A stretch of 64,000 bases of DNA, taken from Homalodisca vitripennis (Eukaryota > Arthropoda > Insecta > Hemiptera > Cicadellidae). The notes under the pieces are model-generated. The model had not been told where the DNA came from. It was given only the letters and a program-made list of their open reading frames with translations, and did no database searches. Location: assembly GCF_021130785.1 (NCBI RefSeq), contig NC_060213.1, positions 96,464,501 through 96,528,500 on the forward strand. The letters are read 5' to 3'. Positions 32,226 to 45,329 of the stretch are shown one piece after another. The position numbers and the translations under genes were made by a program. Each line of letters opens with the position of its first letter. The first letter of the stretch is position 1.

Positions 32226-32469
32226 CATTTATTACTCGTATTTCACCAAAAATTTCAATATAACTTTATTCAGATTCAAGATTACAAACTAATGCAACTG
32301 TTTTTATTTGGTGTCCATATACACTTATAATTTGTACTATTTGTATTTGTCAAACATGTCTAATTCCAGCAAAACGGATCAATTGATCAAATTATTTTAT
32401 AAAACAAAGACTTATAAACGTTATATCTGGCCCTTGAATAGATAGAGAGGGAAGTACACAAACCCCTCT

Positions 32470-32690
32470 TTGTTGAAGTAAATGTTACAGCGTCTCGTGA
32501 ATGTAGGAGTAAATATCGCCTAAACTTCTCTCAAAGCTTGTAAGTGGATGTTAGTGCCAACAATCGTCCTTACAGACGCGATAAAGTACATTGAAGCAAG
32601 CTGAGCCCTTGTTAAAGTTCAAGAGCTTTTCGCTCAGCACTTACTAGGTTAACGCCTCGAGCGAAGGGTTTGCCAATAAAATTTAATGGT
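32470..32690 (+). repeat. Dispersed repeat, copy 1 (partner 37853-38085)
   Basis: Order and spacing of segments match 37853-38085: CGTGAATGTAGGAGTAAATATCGCC with CGTGAATGCGGAAGTAAACATCGCC, then GGATGTTA and GGTTAACGC. Identity is roughly 70-75% by eye. No coding potential. Confidence 0.65.
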
Positions 32691-32699
32691 CAGGCAGTT

Positions 32700-33100
32700 T
32701 TTAGTTTTCCTGCAGTTACTGTATTTTATAGTATAATTAATAACAAAAAGTCAAGTCAATCGTTGGTATTTGAATATTATGAATAAAGGATATGACATTC
32801 GTATATCTAACGACTAAACTGCTGAGTTGAAATAAAATATCAAAGGAAGTTAGGTCATTGTGTAAGAATATTTTGTCCATAGACTTATGACGTTCTGTTT
32901 TTATTTTCCTGCAGGTATTGTATTCTCAGTGAACTGTTTTTCAGTCTTATTAGTAACAATAAAAACAAGTTAATACTTGAATTTTTATTAATAAAGGATT
33001 TGATATTCCTATATTTAACGTTGTAAAACTGTGCGTTACAATAAATGCCAAGGACTGAACGCCATTGTGTAAATATACTTCCGTCCGTAGACATGTGACG
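32700..33100 (+). repeat. Diverged tandem duplication, ~200-bp units
   Basis: 32709-32890 (TCCTGCAGTTACTGTATT ... CATAGACTTATGACG) recurs at 32909-33095 (TCCTGCAGGTATTGTATT ... CGTAGACATGTGACG). Short frames across it are not conserved. Confidence 0.65.
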
Positions 33101-33283
33101 CTATACCTGTATTATTAGAGTACGTAGAGTTTTGGTTTGTGTTCCGGGAATATAAGGGTCAAAATATTGAAAAATTCAAACAAGGATGAAAACTTGGGTT
33201 CAAACGTTACATATGAGTTAAAGCCTGCTATTTGAAATTGTTTCACCACTGTTTAGATTATTTAGAATAAAATGCAGTAAGAG

Positions 33284-33384
33284 ATCTCCTTGTGACTTGT
33301 TTTTTAAGGAAACTTTGTAGGGATACATTAATGTATCCTTTACAAGTTGTACAAAGTATCCTTAAAAACAAGCCACAAGGAGAT
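33284..33384. mobile_element. 101-bp near-perfect hairpin, MITE-like
   Basis: ATCTCCTTGTGACTTGTTTT at 33284 is mirrored by AAAACAAGCCACAAGGAGAT ending at 33384. The arms continue inward through TTAAGGA/TCCTTAA and ACTTTGTA/TACAAAGT to a GGATACATTAATGTATCC core. It may be a tiny fold-back element or a hairpin RNA template. Confidence 0.7.
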
Positions 33385-35280
33385 AGTTCCTTAAGGAAGG
33401 ATATGTTTTAAAGTGTTTTATACCAATAAAACAGTCTTCCACTCTTTATCTCTGACATTCATTGTTATTTGAAAAATTACAAATTAGTATATTTACACAA
33501 TATCTGGACAGCCAAGAAGAGTAATGTTTCTGATTTATTATTTACCTGTATTTATACCAACGAGTTTCAGATATATTTGAGTCACAGTTATGTTGTTATC
33601 TATGAACTATTTATGGCAACTTTAAACATAACTGAGAAAATTTTAAACTACTAGCTTTAATCAAGCGACTGGATGACTTTTATGATCAGAACCATTGATC
33701 TGATTTTGTGAGTTTAGTGTATACATCGTCTACAAATATGTAAACATTAATTATAGAACAACAAGTCTAACTTTTGAAATTAGTTTATTATTAAACGTGT
33801 CTCTAGCTTAAAATCTGCTAAAACTTTTAAATTTTGTAAAGTTACAAAACTTATATAATAATTGTTATAAGTACTAAATCATATTTCTAGTAACTTTTAA
33901 TTATAGAATTACTTATTATACTTTAATGATTTAATTATTTTCACCAATATACCTTTATTTTACAAGATTAATAAAAGCTTACCTAACTATTTAGGTCACT
34001 TTATTTCTTCACTTACTTTCCACTCAAGGAAGGAAGTATTTCAATAAAGAACCAAGACTAGGCGTAGAGGCCAGAGTGTTTGGAGTTGTCCAGTAACAAA
34101 ACAGATAGCCAACTTGGGCAATTCAGCGCCAAGTTTTGATAGTGGGTTAAAAAATTGGGGGATTTAATTTATTACAACACGTGCAGTTTGATGAGGAAAT
34201 TTATGCAATGAAATATATGAAGCGAAACCTTAGATTTTTGTGTGTGGTGATATTTTTCACTCAGAGCAAGAAGCTGAGAAGTGTAACAATCAACTTAGTC
34301 CTAAAAGAAGCCTTGTGATTGCTTTTGGATTGCCAAGATCTTCTGGATGGTAATATTGGGGGTAGAACTCGCCCTCTCCCCCTGAACTGTTTTCTCTGCA
34401 ATAAATAACAAATGGATTTACAAAATCAAAATTGAATGGAGATTATCTGGTGCAATTTTCTCTTTTTACTTTTGTTACAGAATATACAATATTTGTGTAA
34501 TATTGCAACTTGTAGTGTTATGTTAAACATAAGGAAAGGAAGCGTGTCTCAGTGCAGAAGTATTTCTTCGCAAAGACATCCTTGTACAACTGTGTAAATC
34601 TCCGTAGAGGAACCGGATATGGAAGTAGCGTCTCGAACAGTTCTCTTCCTGACAACCACCTTATGAGGGGGTTTATTGTATCCGCTTCCTTGTCTTACAA
34701 TAATAACGTATCAAGAGAGATTTACTTTAATTTCCACCTTTCTACATAAAATCAAACACTTACTTTTTACTATCCATGGAATAAAAGTAACAATTGTTCA
34801 GTCTTATTTTGCAATTTAAATATTTTTAGAATTTTGTATTAACTCTTTGATAATATTATAACGTGATCATAATTAAAATACAAAATTATAACCACGTACA
34901 CATTACATACAAAATCTGTGAATATCATTAATCGTCTTTATCAAATTTAGGTTTTGAATTTATATCCCTAAAAACGTTTGTTGTTTATTATTTATTTGAC
35001 GAATCCTTTCGGAACCAATTTAAGGCATTAAAAAGACACGACACGTTCTAAATATACTGTTGGACATTTAATACAAAAAACTTTATTATACAATAATTAA
35101 GTGCCTATTATGTTTTTGACCACCTTAATGTAAGAAAAGTTTTATTGGGATAATTATCTTCAAGGTTAGTGAATTTAAATTACAGTATATCTTCAAGCTT
35201 AGTCCCTTAATGCGTTGTGGAAGCTGGTTTATACTAAATGATATTTAGGAAGCGGTCATTTAGTTTGATGATCACTAAAC
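33385..35280. other. No recognisable gene
   Basis: AT-rich, with short frames at 33469-33654 and 34552-34749 that lack domains or support. Confidence 0.4.
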
Positions 35281-37450
35281 CCACTGAAAACATTAGAAAG
35301 ACTGGTGGAGAGGCACCTGAGAAAGGGAGTTCTCTCAGACACTCCCCTTCATCGCAACCAACATGCATACCAGCCAGGCAAATCCTGTGAATCAGCACTG
35401 CACCAACTAGTCAGTAGGATTGAGGATAGCCTGTCCGCCAAGGAATTGGCATTGTGCACCTTCATAGACATTGAAGGAGCTTTTGACAATGCTAAATTCA
35501 CTGCGATGGTAAGTGGAGCACAGCGACGTGGCCTCGAGCCGGCTCTGTGCCGGTGGCTTAGGGCCATGCTGTGCTCCAGACGGATCAGGGCCGATCTCAA
35601 TGAAGAATCGCTCGTGATCGCACCCACAAGGGGATGTCCTCAAGGAGGCATCCTGTCACCTCTACTGTGGAATCTAGTAGTAGATGGTCTACTTGAGGAC
35701 CTTACTAACAATGGAATCTATGTCCAAGGATATGCAGACGACATAGTCCTTATGGTACAGGGAAAATATACAAATGTTGTTGTTGATATCATGAATACCA
35801 ATCTTCAACATGTATACAACTGGTGTCAGGGAGAGGGACTGAAAGTAAATCCCTCTAAGACAGTAGTTGTACCATTCACTAGGAAAAAGAAACTAGAGTC
35901 TCTTTCTAGGCCGAAACTCGCATCCACACAGCTTGAGTGGTCAAAGACAGTCAAATATTTAGGACTGACTCTAGACCATAAGCTTACGTGGAATGATCAT
36001 CTTAACAATATCCTGCACAAAGCAAAGTGGGCGCTCATGACGTCCAGGAGACTTGCAGGAATCTCATGGGGCGTAAAACCCCATATAGCACTATGGCTTT
36101 ACAAAGCAGTTGTAAGGCCTCAAATCACTTATGGTTCATTAGTCTGGTGGACAAAGGTGAATCAGGTAACTGCCAAAGCCAAGCTTGAAAGCTTACAAAG
36201 GCTTGGCACAATCTTTGCAACCGGAGCATTCAGGAGCAGTCCCTCAGCGACCCTCGAGGTGGCTTTAGGACTTCTACCTCTTGATGTCCATATAAAAGCT
36301 GAAGCGCGTAAGTCAGCTTATCGGCTGATGGTTGCTGGCTTGTGGAGGAATGGCGCGTCTAACGCGAGCCACGGCGCCATCACTGAAGCTGTAAACCCAA
36401 GCGCTATTCTCGAAATGGTCTCCGACATAATGAGAACGGAGTTCGTATTTAATAAGCCATTCTCTGTTGACTTCTACTCCAGAGATGAGTGGAAATCGCA
36501 AGATAACATCCCAACAATAAGAAAGAGCTTTGTCTGGTACACGGATGGCTCGCTTATTAAGGGTAGAACTGGATATGGAGTGTTTAGTCAATCCCCTAGA
36601 ACTGCCCTTTGCGGCAGTTTGGGTCGGAACTGCTCCATATTTCAAGCCGAAATCTATGGTATCCTAGCCTGTGCCAACCTAGGCCTCACTTGAGGGTACC
36701 AGAGAATGAACATCTGTATAATATCAGACAGTCAGGCAGCTCTTAAAGCTCTTGACTCCAACAGCATCTCATCCAGGCTTGTGTGGGAGTGCTTTAACAC
36801 TCTCTGCAAGCTTGGATCACGCAACTTTGTGCGTCTTGGTTGGGTACCGGGCCACACAGGCATAGGTGGTAACGAATGCGCCGACAGGCTTGCCAAAAGC
36901 GGAGCAAGCATGCCATACACCGGTCCAGAACCGAGTTGTGGTATAAGCAAGTCAGTCGCTTACCAAAGTATAAACAAATGGTCCAGGAAGACACACCGCT
37001 TGCGGTGGCAGAGTCACCAAGGACAAGCACTCGGCAAAAGACTGTTTGCTGATTCTAGCTCCGGCTTCACCAGATGGCTGATGGGGCTGGGCAGAGATCG
37101 GGTTAAGCAAGTGATTGCCTTGATCACTGGACACGGCCACTTCAGGAAACACCTAAACACTCTAGGTTTACGACATGAGGACTCGGAGTGTAGACTCTGC
37201 AATAAGTCTGAAGAGACTGCAAAACACATAATACTGGACTGTGAGAGACTGGGAGCAAGGAGAAGGGCTCTTTTCGGTGATAAACAACCAGGCGACGAAC
37301 CAGATGCTAGTATCGGGGTAAAGCTTATTAGCCTAATTAAGGGCACAAAGATAGGCTTACCCCTCTAACATCAAAGGGGCACACAATAAGCCCAGGTTGA
37401 CGTGTGAGGATCTGTGAATCCACCCCAATACCCCAAAGAAAAAAAAAATC
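35281..37450 (+). mobile_element. 5'-truncated I/LOA-like LINE (RT + RNase H)
   Basis: Coding homology starts abruptly at about 35285 in the middle of the reverse transcriptase, so the endonuclease and ORF1 are missing. A 3' UTR of about 70 bp ends in an A-rich tail at 37437-37449. CCACT stands at both edges (35281-35285 and 37450-37454) and could be a short target duplication, but five bases may be chance. The sequence is clearly GC-richer than its surroundings. Confidence 0.85.
35285..37368 (+). pseudogene. LINE reverse transcriptase-RNase H with one in-frame stop
   Basis: One frame runs from about 35285 to 37368, broken only by TGA at 36691-36693, a likely CGA-to-TGA transition. RT blocks: NQHAYQPGKSCESALHQLV, FIDIEGAFDNAKF, RGCPQGGILSPLLWNLVVD and YADDIVLM, then KYLGLTLDHKLTW. 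RNase H residues: YTDGS (Asp), FQAEIYG (Glu), ISDSQAAL (Asp) and WVPGHTGIGGNECADRLA (His, Asp). The C-terminus holds a C-x2-C...H...C element (CRLCNKSEETAKHIILDC). RNase H after RT is usual in I- and LOA-type LINEs. A small GC-rich frame set on the opposite strand is shadow. Confidence 0.9.
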
Positions 37451-37454
37451 CACT

Positions 37455-37850
37455 TTTCATAAAGATATTATTTCCTACAAATCTTAAAATATTAATAAAC
37501 TATTAAGCTTACTAATTCATTTCTCTGGAATTATTTAACGAGTCGTTAATAACGTGAATATATTGTGCCCCATTCCTTTTCTCTCGTAAGTTTATAATTT
37601 TATTATGACAATTGTCATGTTAAATACAAATACGCTGTTTAATTACCTTAAAACTAAAAATAAGATTATCTACTTATCTTAATCTTTTTTTACACACGAA
37701 GAGCTGTTTGTGAATAGATCAAGTACTCGATAAAGTGTTAAATAGATTAAGTAATCATTCCAATCGACCTAAAAATTCATAGAAAAGTTTCCTTGGTAAT
37801 CATTACATCAGTCCATTAATTAGAATTACCAATGAGTAAAAAGACTTTCC
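37455..37850. other. No recognisable gene
   Basis: AT-rich spacer between the LINE and the second copy of the dispersed repeat. Confidence 0.4.
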
Positions 37851-37852
37851 TT

Positions 37853-38085
37853 CTTTCCAGTGAATGTTATGGCATCACGTGAATGCGGAAGTAAACATCG
37901 CCTATAGCCAGCCTGTAAATAGCTTTTGTAGCCAACTGGATGTTAACGCCAGCCCTTAAAGAAGTTAAAGCCGCTATAAAACACATTAAATTAAACTTAA
38001 ACCCAGTTAAGACTCAAATGCATCTTATATTACCGTTACTTGGTTAACGCTTCCAGCGTCAAAGTTTAACTAATAAAATGTGAAT
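37853..38085 (+). repeat. Dispersed repeat, copy 2 (partner 32470-32690)
   Basis: Direct-orientation relative of 32470-32690 at a distance of about 5.4 kb. Confidence 0.65.
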
Positions 38086-41000
38086 TTAACAAGTTTTTGT
38101 TTTCTATTGTAACTTCCATTCTATGAAAAGAATTATTACTATACATTACAAGACAATACTTGATAACTATAAATTTTATTGTAGGTATATGTACACAAAT
38201 ATTTAGTGGAATACAATAAACCATGGCGTTTTCCATAATATCTATCTGTAGTATTTTAAAACATTTTGATTTTCACGGAACTTTTGCCTAAAACTATTAT
38301 TTTGTATACATATTTGGTATAAAAAGAAAGCACACATTAGAAGTGCATTTTGTTGATTTTAAATACATGTGGTTATAGAACTCTGTTCCACGTGCTACCA
38401 AAGTTCCAATGTTAATCTTTTTCCAGTGCCAACGATGTCTGGAATGGCCTTATGAGTTCTTCTCCACGTCCTCGAGCAGCTTCTGATAATTGTGAGACTT
38501 TTTTTGTTTAAAACTGCTTATTACTAAAGTACGAATGTTACTTAGGCTGGGTTTCTCAATCCAGTGCTCAAGTCAATATCGGCTTATTTCTTCATGTTGG
38601 TCACTCAGTTTTAAATTCATTTCTTTCAGTACTTTTAATTAATTTGTTTAGAAATCAAAAACAAATAAATAAATGAGAATGAATGCTTGCGTTTAAGAAA
38701 ACACATAATACTCTGAGAATTTTACTAAACCATTTGTGCTATTAAGAATCCTACCATGATTACTTTCTATTTGAATGTATTTTTAAATACTGTTTAAATA
38801 TATATTCATGATCTTAGAGAATATCTTATCCCTTTGGCTGATCTGCAACGATATTCTATGGCAAACATGATTACAATACAATTATATACAATGATATTTC
38901 CTTATTACTCATTCATGTTTTCAAAGAATTGTTTTAAGAATTTATATGTTAAACTGTGTCTCGTTAAATAAATATTTATATTATAGTTCTATATAAAAAT
39001 ATTTTGTTTTGTATTACATGATTACGCATATAGTATGTTCCTCAGTTTCATCATTAGTGTCTTAAAAACTTTAAATGTATATTTTCACTAAACATTAAAA
39101 TTAAATCTGTAACATAACACCCAAAATTTTTTACATTCTAAAAAATTAAAGAAATGTTGAAACATTTTTATTTTTGATAATTTTCTATATACCTTACTCG
39201 CTAAGGAGTTGCTGCCTTCTGTTAGCAAGGTTTTTAAAATACCATATTTTTCCATATTTAGTGCTATTATTTTCTAAGTAATTTGAAAATTAATACACAA
39301 GTAGAAGAAATTTATTATTAGTATAGTGTCCAAGATCAGTAATAAAAACTTATTATCATTAAAACATTTCTGACATGAAAATAAAATTGGAATACTAGGG
39401 ACATAATGACTGCCAGCAATGAAACAACGAAGTATAGTGTACTGGGACGTTTTAGAGTTAGCAATCTGTTGTGTTCCATGCATAACTTTCCTTGAGAATC
39501 TGCAGGTTTAATTAAGATCAGTTTGAAACTCACTGCCTAAAGCAATTCAGGATTATTCAACTCTGAGTCTTTGAAGGACATCAAACGCTTACTTTATATT
39601 TCTACATTCCTTTGCCAGTAAGATAGAATCATTGCAGCCATATGATCGTTGAGACATAGTATTTGTGACCATGCCCCTATTTTACATAAGACATAGTAAA
39701 AAGGTGATAAAGACTGTCAAGACAGCCAACCAATTATGAGTACGGTATGAACAAACACTCACAGCTCTTTCCTTTAAAGTAGGTTTTATGATAGTACTTA
39801 TTTAAACAGTATTTCAATTCTAATGGTTTAAATTCGTCACTGGTATAACATGTTGTAAATATCAGATAGTAACTTCGTATTTTCAATATGCATTAAAGTA
39901 ATGAACAAGCACTGTGTTTAATATTTTATAAAGTTTAAATGTAAATAAATATTACTGTCCTTTTTGCGAACTTCAGCTAGAACTATTAACATAAATCAGT
40001 TAAATTTGGAGTATGTTTTGTAAATATTATCATTTTTTTATTCTGAGATATTCCGGTTATTTTATTTGAACTTTTCTAATTTTTCTCTTTTTAATAACTC
40101 TCCTCAGACTTCAACGAATATTTAAAAAAAAATAATTAACCAAATTGGTCTCTAGGTTAGAAATTAGAAACAGATTGAATCATTTATTTTTATTCATAAG
40201 ATTTTTAACCTATTCATCAGATTTTGGGAAATGGTTCCAACATGCTTTGAAGCCGTCTGTAATCAAAGAGCCTTAGTACACACAATACTCTAAAACCTCA
40301 TACACAATTACGCCCTTTTGAGAGAGGATTAACATGCTTTCAAAAAGCTTTTTAGTTATTTGATTGTATACTATTTTGATATTTAAATGATCAAATAAAA
40401 AAGTGTGTGTTTTGTCTACATAACCTATAAACATATCGAAAAATACTAAAAGGGAATTGGTACAATAGTGATATAATCAATAACAAGCCTTATTTATTAG
40501 TAAATGTTTATAAATATGTCAAACGATTTGTAATTATGTAGAAAAAACTTTAATTTTCAAATTGTTATGTATTTCAAAATATTTACTAAACGTAAAATAA
40601 TGAATGGTAAAAATACATATACTCTCGAACCATTGCTTTATATTTTTATTTGCATATACTAATTTCATTATTATTTACTGTAGCATAATTAGAACATTTC
40701 AAACTGGTTAAATTGGTTTGGATAGCGAACTCCTAAGACTTCTCATATAATTGCAAATAATATTTTACTTTCTCTGATCACGGATTCAATTCCCGCAGAG
40801 GTCAATAAATATTTTCAAATAGATTTGAACCGACTTCCTTTAAAAACGTGTAGGATAACTGATTGAAGTGATGCTACTGTAGAAATGCCAATCTTAAAAG
40901 CCTATGTAAATAGGTTTTCTCTCAGTTGAATCCGTATATTCCAAGTACTTTTGTTAAAGTTTGTATAAAATAAATAAAGAAACCACAGACCAACCTTCGA

Positions 41001-41300
41001 ACCACTCAAAAGGCCACTAATGAACCAAGTTCAACAGATATGTTTTGTTTAAAGGGACAGTTTATAAGATTTACTGTGCAAGTTTAGAGATCTATTGCTT
41101 AGTAAACCCAGACTAAGGGATTCTACCTTGTAGGAAATAATGCGAAGTACTGATACAAACTGTATAAATATTATTGAATAGGTTCTCATAATTCTTACTA
41201 TTCTTTTAATTTCTTTATGAAAGCTCCAAAAATTGTAGTTATATTTTATATAGCATTAAATGAATTTAAAAATCGAAAATCTGAAATGTCCTTACCTGTA
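38086..41300. other. No recognisable gene; tRNA-like relic at about 40740-40810
   Basis: AT-rich. At 40775-40806 the plus strand reads TCTCTGATCACGGATTCAATTCCCGCAGAGGTC, where GATTCAATTCC fits a polymerase III B box and a short stem flanks it; the 5' half is not clear. The remainder has only short frames, including two overlapping minus-strand frames at 39274-39533 without domains. Confidence 0.4.
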
Positions 41301-41479
41301 GCACAATTTGCTGGATGGAGCTGCAGCTAGATCCGGTAGCGCAATGAATAAGTCAATATCTAGTCAGCTTCAGAGACGGAGTGTTAACAGTGAAGTGAAA
41401 TGTTTGTTTGATAAGTTAAATGAAGTGTTCAAAAATTGCGCAACATATTTCATTTTTTTTATTTTTTTATTTTCCATAT

Positions 41480-43745
41480 ACGTACTAATCTGCAGACCAA
41501 GTATATATCTATCTCTAGTTACCTTCACGAAAGACTATATAATTGCTATTATATATACTCCAAAAGTTTTACAGTTCCTACTTTTTGAAGAAAATTCAGA
41601 CTAGCTAATAAAAAATCATAAACCGTTTTGAAGTGATTTTAGTTTACTGTAGTGCTTAATATTAGGTATCATGATGGATATTTTAGAGATTTTATTATTG
41701 AAATGATTACCAAATATTTAAAAACTCTGATAGGCAAAAAAATGTTATTTGCAATCTAATAACCTGATGAACGTTCTAAAGGTTCTTTTCCACGCGAAAA
41801 GCTGACATTACAAATGTGTATTAAATAACAATTTACGTTAGTGCAGCAATACTGATTTTTTTTCGTCCTATTCTGAGATATTTCTTTTCAGTCTAGTTCA
41901 AGGACGCCGCGTTTCTTGCGGACGCGTGACTCATCAGCAGCTGTTTGAGAAATTGCAAAAGGCTTGTATATTCCAAATAAAATCTAGAAAAAAGGGTTTT
42001 TCAAAGAATTGCGAATGTAATAAATAATAGCATAAAAAACTAAGCTTTATTTGAAAAATATTGATAAAATAAATTAACGCCATTCGAAAATACAATAGTA
42101 AATTTTCTTTCGGATAATAAAAATCTCTCGTAATTAATGAAAACTTAAAATCTGATTGGAATCCATGTAAAATCTGCTTGGACTAAATGTAAAAAATCTG
42201 TTGAAATTTTAAATGTGTAAAAAAATAAATAAAATATATGTTTGGAATTAATTTAAACCTATTTGAAATCAATCTAAAATCTGAGTGAAATTAATGTAAA
42301 ATCTGTTTAGAACTAATATAAAATCTTTTGGAAATCTGTATAATATGTGTTAAATATAAATTATAAATCTGTTTGGAATCAATAAAAAAATATATTGGAA
42401 ATAAATAGAAATATGTTAAATATAAATAAAATATATGTTTGGAATTAATGTTAATCTATTTGAAACCCATCTTAATTCTGTATGAAATTAATGTAAAATC
42501 TGTTTGGAATCAATTTGAAATCTGTTGCTAATCAATAAAAAAAATTGAATATAAATGTAAAATATGTTGAAAATGTTGAATGTTATTTTTAAATCATCAC
42601 GCAATAACTACTGGAAATAATCTGCAATCTTTATTGTCAGTAACGTCTTAAAATTAACTCTAGACCTACAAATACAAAGTCTTTTACATTTATGTATTCA
42701 TCTTCAGACTAAGTATATATCGTCTCTACTTAGCTTCATGAGAGACTATATAATTGTATTATGCATATCAGCACGAATATAAAAATACTCATGCTGTTTT
42801 TCTTAAACTGTATTAAAGCTCTACTTTACGAAGATAATTCAGATTAGTTAAACACTGTAAGATGATATACTAAATTTTGCATTACCTTTAAATGCATTGT
42901 ATCATATATTTTATTAAGATTTGCAATATGTATAAAGGTATTTCAAAAACTATAATATAAAACACTAAAAGTTTCTCTAAAACTGTATTAGAGCTCCTGC
43001 TTTTTAAATAAGATTCATAGATTAGCTAAACACTAAATTGGCATACTAAATTGTGTATTGAATTAATGTAAAATCTTTTTGGAATGAATATGAAATATGT
43101 TGGAAATCAATAAAAAAATATGTTAAATATAAATTTGAAATATGTTGGAGTCAATGTAAAATCAAGTGGCAATCAACATGTTGAGAATGTTGAATGTTAT
43201 TTTTGAATCATCATACAGTAACTACTTGAAATAATCTGCATTCTGTATGGAGTCAGTAACGTCTTAAAATTAACTCTAGGCCTACAAATATAAAGTTTTT
43301 TCCATATATTATGTATTAATCTTCAGACTAAGTATATATCGTCTCTACTTAGCTTCATGAGAGACTATATAATGTATTATGCATATCAGCAGAAATATAA
43401 AAATACTCATGCTGTTTTTCTTAAACTGTATTAAAGCTCTACTTTACGAAGATAATTCAGATTAGTTAAACACTGTAAGATGATATACTAAATTGTGCTT
43501 TACCTTTAAATGCATTTTATCATTTATATTTTATTAAGATTTGCAATATTTATAAAGGTCTTGCAAAAAATATAACATAAAACTTAAAATGTTTTCTAAA
43601 ACTGTATTAAAGCTCCTACATTTTGAAATAAGATTCAGAGAGTAGCTAAATACTAAATTTATATACTAAATTGTGCATTAATATTTAAATGCATTTTATC
43701 ACATTTTTAATTCATATTTGTAATATGTATAAAGGTCTCTTAACA
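41480..43745 (+). repeat. AT-rich tandem duplication (~618 bp) with short internal repeats
   Basis: 42560-42930 and 43178-43560 are close copies (CAGACTAAGTATATATCGTC at about 42705 and 43325, 618 bp apart). A more diverged third copy lies at 41490-41610. Between them (42130-42540 and 43060-43160) are degenerate repeats of about 30 bp built on AATCTGTTTGGAATCAATGT. No coding sequence. A 98-codon frame at 41308-41604 overlaps the third copy and has no recognisable domain. Confidence 0.75.
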
Positions 43746-44690
43746 ACTATCTAGAAAGATACTGTTTTGTTGAACAAGTTACTTTATTACCAACTATGCT
43801 AATCAAAGCTGTGGAGGGCAACTTGAGAAGTGTTCCCGTCCCTAAGTCAATTAAAGTTGGTTTCTAAGTTGAAGCTTTGGATTAAATTATAATTTATGTG
43901 CATTATCTTACGATATCTTTCAAAAGGTATTTCAAATTTGCTTAGATCGTATATATATTGTACTTTATCACATACTGGAACCAAATCGTTAGAGGGGTTA
44001 TCAATCTTTCAGGCATTGTGCCTCCTTTAGTACTAGCATTTGGTAACGCATCCCCTCTACCATCATCACCTTATGTAGTCCACACATGTAGTAAAATTTA
44101 AATTTTTGGATTAGGGTATTGGTTAGACACACATTTTTAAGTTAAATATTTTATTTTTGAACGTTTAATATTACCTCGAATACATTTTTGAACATACAGT
44201 TTTGCTTACGTTTATTTCCGTTTGCAACTTTTTTTAATAAATCAAACACAGATATAAAAATCTGTGTCTATGAAATCTAAAAAGTGCAGGTAATGACGCT
44301 ATTATATCAGTCACTATGTAACTTAGTGAGAAGGATAGCACTGTTTGTTACTTTTTAATACCTGGTTGTAACTGTGACAAAGCACATGGCAGGTAACTTT
44401 CAATGTCCAGGTTTGCTGAATATTTTGACTTTATATAAGCTAATATTGAAAATCCAGACTCTCAGAGGTATTTTTATGAAAACATAATTAACAAATTTGC
44501 ATATTCCAAAGCATCTTGCTAATAAACAGAACAATGACTCAACCAAAACTCTTTAACACCCACGTTTGGTTATTGCGCTAATAGTTAAGAATTGCATTTT
44601 ATGTATTCCTGTTCCCGAACGCGGTCAGGAAATATATCCACATCGATTTTAAATGGATCTATTGTCAACGTAAATTACCAGCTCTCTGGA
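43746..44690. other. No recognisable gene
   Basis: AT-rich, no domain or named repeat seen. Confidence 0.35.
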
Positions 44691-44699
44691 TATCTAGGA

Positions 44700-45060
44700 G
44701 CGGCACATCACTAACCGCAGATTCTGGGGTTCATGGGCCATTCGATAGGTCTAGTCTACTGTGGGAGATGACTGTTGGAGTTGGTGGGGTTTGTATCCTA
44801 ACCTCAGAGGTTCTTGCTAACCTCAACAGGGTGTGCCACCCCCTGCTTAATTTGACTGGAGAGGCTGGTTCAGAGCTGCCCCCCCCCTTCTTCCGGAGAG
44901 ACATGACTTTGAGATGTAGTGTCCTTATTCTTCCCATTCTGAATATCCTGTCACTCCGGAAGCAGCGCAAAGACTCTTACAGGACTAAGTACAATTCATA
45001 AGCTTCTTGTCCTAATAGAACAAAAAAAGGTGGAATCTTAACGTCCTGAATTTAAAAAAA
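44700..45060. repeat. GC-richer block, probable retroelement 3' fragment
   Basis: About 300 bp are clearly richer in GC than the surroundings, with frames open on both strands (44731-44970 minus, 44768-45001 plus) and no recognised domain. It could be the 3' region of a LINE. Nothing decisive is seen. Confidence 0.35.
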
Positions 45061-45329
45061 TTCCACATCACTGATAGCCTAAATGTATTTAATTTTATAT
45101 TTCACATTCATGTATTCCATTTCAGGTTTTGTTTACATGCACATTTTCATCAGTTTCTTGTTAATTAATCTTTTCTAAAAAAAACTGTTTGCATATCATA
45201 TAAACTCTATTCTCTGTTTAAATTTTGCTATTGGCAATGGAAGGTTTAAAAGGATAATATGATTTAGGACATTTTCTATATGAATATTTTACATAATATA
45301 CCATATGTTACAGGCACGAGAAGAACATA

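Noticed and set aside
35349..37346. Several 66-110 aa minus-strand frames
   Set aside because: Shadows of the GC-richer LINE RT-RNase H frame.
41308..41604. 98-aa frame with a hydrophobic segment
   Set aside because: It overlaps a diverged copy of the 618-bp repeat, and the matching region of the other copies is not open.
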